Assembly: GCF_000300275.1 (NCBI RefSeq)
Contig: NZ_AMRN01000001.1
Span: 372,001 to 436,000, forward strand
From: Thalassospira profundimaris WP0211
GTDB taxonomy: Bacteria; Pseudomonadota; Alphaproteobacteria; Rhodospirillales; Thalassospiraceae
Length of the DNA stretch: 64,000 nucleotides
Direction of reading: 5' to 3'
Of the stretch, positions 62,545 through 64,000 are shown piece after piece. Every line of letters begins with the position of its first letter. The first letter of the stretch is position 1. The notes under the pieces are model-generated. The model was given only the letters and a program-made list of their open reading frames with translations, did no database searches and was not told the origin of the DNA. Made by a program: the position numbers and the translations under genes.

Positions 62545-63510
62545 GTGGCCGAGGCAGCCCTGCATTTTGCCCGTCTGAATCAATCAAACGGCATTCATAA
62601 ACGCGATGTCGCACCGTTCATTGCGATTTTGGATGATCTCGCCGATCAGGTCCGTGCCGAATTGGCGGGTCTGACCTTGCAGCCCGATCTTGCCACCGAT
62701 GGCACGGCTCAGCAGGCCCTGCCGGTTGATGACAAGGAAGCCGAACCGACCATTGATCAGGTTGTGCGCGCCTTGCAGACCGTGATTGCCGAACGCAATG
62801 GCTTTCAAGGGGATGCGGAAAACTATGATGACATTGCCAATGCCGATCTGATGCAGGTGATCGAGCGCAAGCGTGGCCTGCCGGTTGCCCTTGGCATGCT
62901 CTATATCCACGCGGCCATGCGGTGCGGCATTGCCGTCACCGGCATTGATTTTCCCGGTCATTTCCTGCTGCGTGTGCAGGCCAATGGCAAACGCAAGATG
63001 ATCGACCCGTTCCATGGCGCGATCAGTCTCGGCCCGGCAGAATTACGTGAATTGCTGAAGTCATTCAGCGGCCTTGATGCCGAACTGGCACCCCATCATT
63101 ACCGGCCGTCATCCGACATCGATATTTTGTTACGGCTTCAAAACAATATAAAGGTACGGGCGCTTCGCGCCGGTGAGCTGGAGCTTGCAACCCGTGTTGT
63201 CGAACACAGTTTGCTGATCGCGCCGGACCATGAAGGGCTCTGGCATCAGCTTGGCGCGCTCTATGCCCGCCTTGACCAGGACCATATGGCGCTTGGTGCG
63301 TTTGAACAGTTCGTCAAACGTTGCGATGACCCGCTTCATCGCGCCCGGATCGAGGCGGTGATCGAAGAATTGTATGAAAGGGTCCGTCATGAAGCGGGCC
63401 CCGGAACCGCACATACGGAAAAGAACAAGGTCGTTGCGGACTACACCGACAAGGACGACACCGGATCGGCAGACGACAATGCCCCGATCCCGCTTTTCCC
63501 CGATAAATAA
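62545..63510 (+). CDS. SirB1-type transglutaminase-like/TPR protein, start uncertain
   Basis: At least 321 residues. Transglut_core2/SirB1-like part (about 75-210: VIERKRGLPVALGMLYIHAAMRCGIAVTGIDFPGHFLLRV), followed by TPR-like repeats (VVEHSLLIAPDHEGLWHQLGALYARL, DHMALGAFEQFVKRC) and an acidic tail. GTG 62545 is the first standard start, but it has no ribosome site and the frame stays open back to the BON gene stop; that extra stretch (DPDRQWLVDYGKGL) looks coding. A likely start is near 62455, where AAGGAA sits eight bases before an ATC codon. Probably co-transcribed with the BON gene. Confidence 0.85.
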   Translation: MAEAALHFARLNQSNGIHKRDVAPFIAILDDLADQVRAELAGLTLQPDLATDGTAQQALPVDDKEAEPTIDQVVRALQTVIAERNGFQGDAENYDDIANADLMQVIERKRGLPVALGMLYIHAAMRCGIAVTGIDFPGHFLLRVQANGKRKMIDPFHGAISLGPAELRELLKSFSGLDAELAPHHYRPSSDIDILLRLQNNIKVRALRAGELELATRVVEHSLLIAPDHEGLWHQLGALYARLDQDHMALGAFEQFVKRCDDPLHRARIEAVIEELYERVRHEAGPGTAHTEKNKVVADYTDKDDTGSADDNAPIPLFPDK

Positions 63511-64000
63511 CCCCGAAATAGCGCCCAAAAATCCTGTGCTGCGTGCCGGAAATGTCGCATTTTGCGAGATGTCCCTGACCAAGGTGCCACCATCCCGTTT
63601 GGTTGCGAAATAGCAGTTTGTCGTCCTTAGGATTAAATAAAGTTATTTAGATATCACATTATAGCATTTGTTATTTGCGTCTATCTAAAGACAAACCGGT
63701 TTGTCTTGAAACCTCTCCGTCGCAAAACCGCGCTAATTGGCGTTTCAAAATCATATAAATCTTCTTGTTTCGGTATTTTTGCGGGGTTTTCGCGCCATTT
63801 ACGCGCTGTTACCTGCGAAAAACCTAAACAAAGCCCGAACCGTTGATTTCCGGGGCTTTGCGCCTAGCCGTTCTTGGCAGTGCGCATTCAAAATCAATTT
63901 TTGCAGTCGTGACCCGTAAATTCAAACCGGATCCAGATCGAATTTCACCGATCAACACCCAAAAAAACATCTTTTGCAGTTTTTTGGCGAAGTTAAGGAC
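63511..64000. other. 490-base region without a gene, AT-rich
   Basis: No reading frame with coding character; the longest (60 codons near 63737) has unlike codon use and no ribosome site. A+T content is clearly higher than in the rest of the window. The 20-bp palindrome at 63688 lies within it, and CTTTTGCAGT-like fragments recur near the right edge. Probably the upstream control region of a gene beyond the window. Confidence 0.6.
63688..63707. promoter_or_regulatory. Perfect 20-bp palindrome, operator candidate
   Basis: AAGACAAACCGGTTTGTCTT is its own reverse complement over all 20 bases. Centre CCGG with T/G-rich flanks fits sites of dimeric repressors such as TetR-family proteins. It is not followed by a T-run and so is not a typical terminator. 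Confidence 0.55.

Noticed and set aside
63737..63919. 60-codon open frame in the right-hand gap
   Set aside because: No ribosome site, unlike codon use and no recognisable protein features.

Overview
The window looks like ordinary chromosome from a free-living, probably marine alphaproteobacterium of the Rhodospirillales, most like Thalassospira. That placement is an inference from gene content (OpgGH glucan genes, tripartite tricarboxylate transporters, the trpB-trpA-accD-folC order, a small CHCC zinc-finger protein, a YraN/LpoA/RsmI cluster) and from even, moderately GC-rich base use. No search could be run. I saw no rRNA, CRISPR array, insertion sequence, phage gene or integrase; the only tRNA is tRNA-Arg(CCG).

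Layout. 1-6.2 kb: a cut-off unknown gene, opgG-opgH for periplasmic glucans, and an AraC regulator divergent from a periplasmic YHS protein. 6.2-12.7 kb: an uptake operon (tctC-tctB-tctA plus a gamma-glutamyltransferase-like hydrolase) divergent from a TauE-type exporter and a GntR/FCD regulator; three promoter regions here share an ATTGGT/TGGTTC motif. 12.7-18.8 kb: a polyamine-type ABC importer with an Asp/Glu-hydantoin racemase-like enzyme, divergent from a second GntR/FCD regulator. 18.9-24.1 kb: thioesterase, a 58-residue protein, two LysR regulators, a CbiX-like chelatase, and pirin-DoxX.

24.2-30.3 kb is a dense signalling block: a lone receiver, a receiver-HDOD protein, a membrane histidine kinase overlapping a secreted cysteine-free sulfite-oxidase-fold protein, a receiver-EAL protein with a broken active site, and a receiver-HTH regulator. 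It is followed by a three-gene exopolysaccharide set (initiating sugar transferase, outer-membrane barrel, Wza-like export protein). 33-41 kb: a ThDP enzyme, MTA/SAH nucleosidase, tRNA-Arg, a class III cyclase with substituted key residues, a lipoprotein hydrolase, a coiled-coil protein and an orphan ABC ATPase.

41-57.5 kb is housekeeping: CHCC zinc-finger protein, trpB-trpA-accD-folC, polA, dapB, aldo/keto reductase with LysR, dnaK-dnaJ, DUF2244 and nth. 57.5-63.5 kb: lpoA divergent from rsmI-yraN, then DUF2000/AraC, a two-BON lipoprotein (DolP-like) and a SirB1-type transglutaminase/TPR protein. The last 490 bases hold no gene but contain a perfect 20-bp palindrome.

The most promising items are the signalling block with its cysteine-free accessory protein and degenerate EAL, the cyclase with missing catalytic residues, the shared operator-like motif around the TTT/GGT operon, the competing hairpins before trpB, and the possible non-canonical start of the SirB1-type gene. 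I did not find an unmistakably new multi-gene system.
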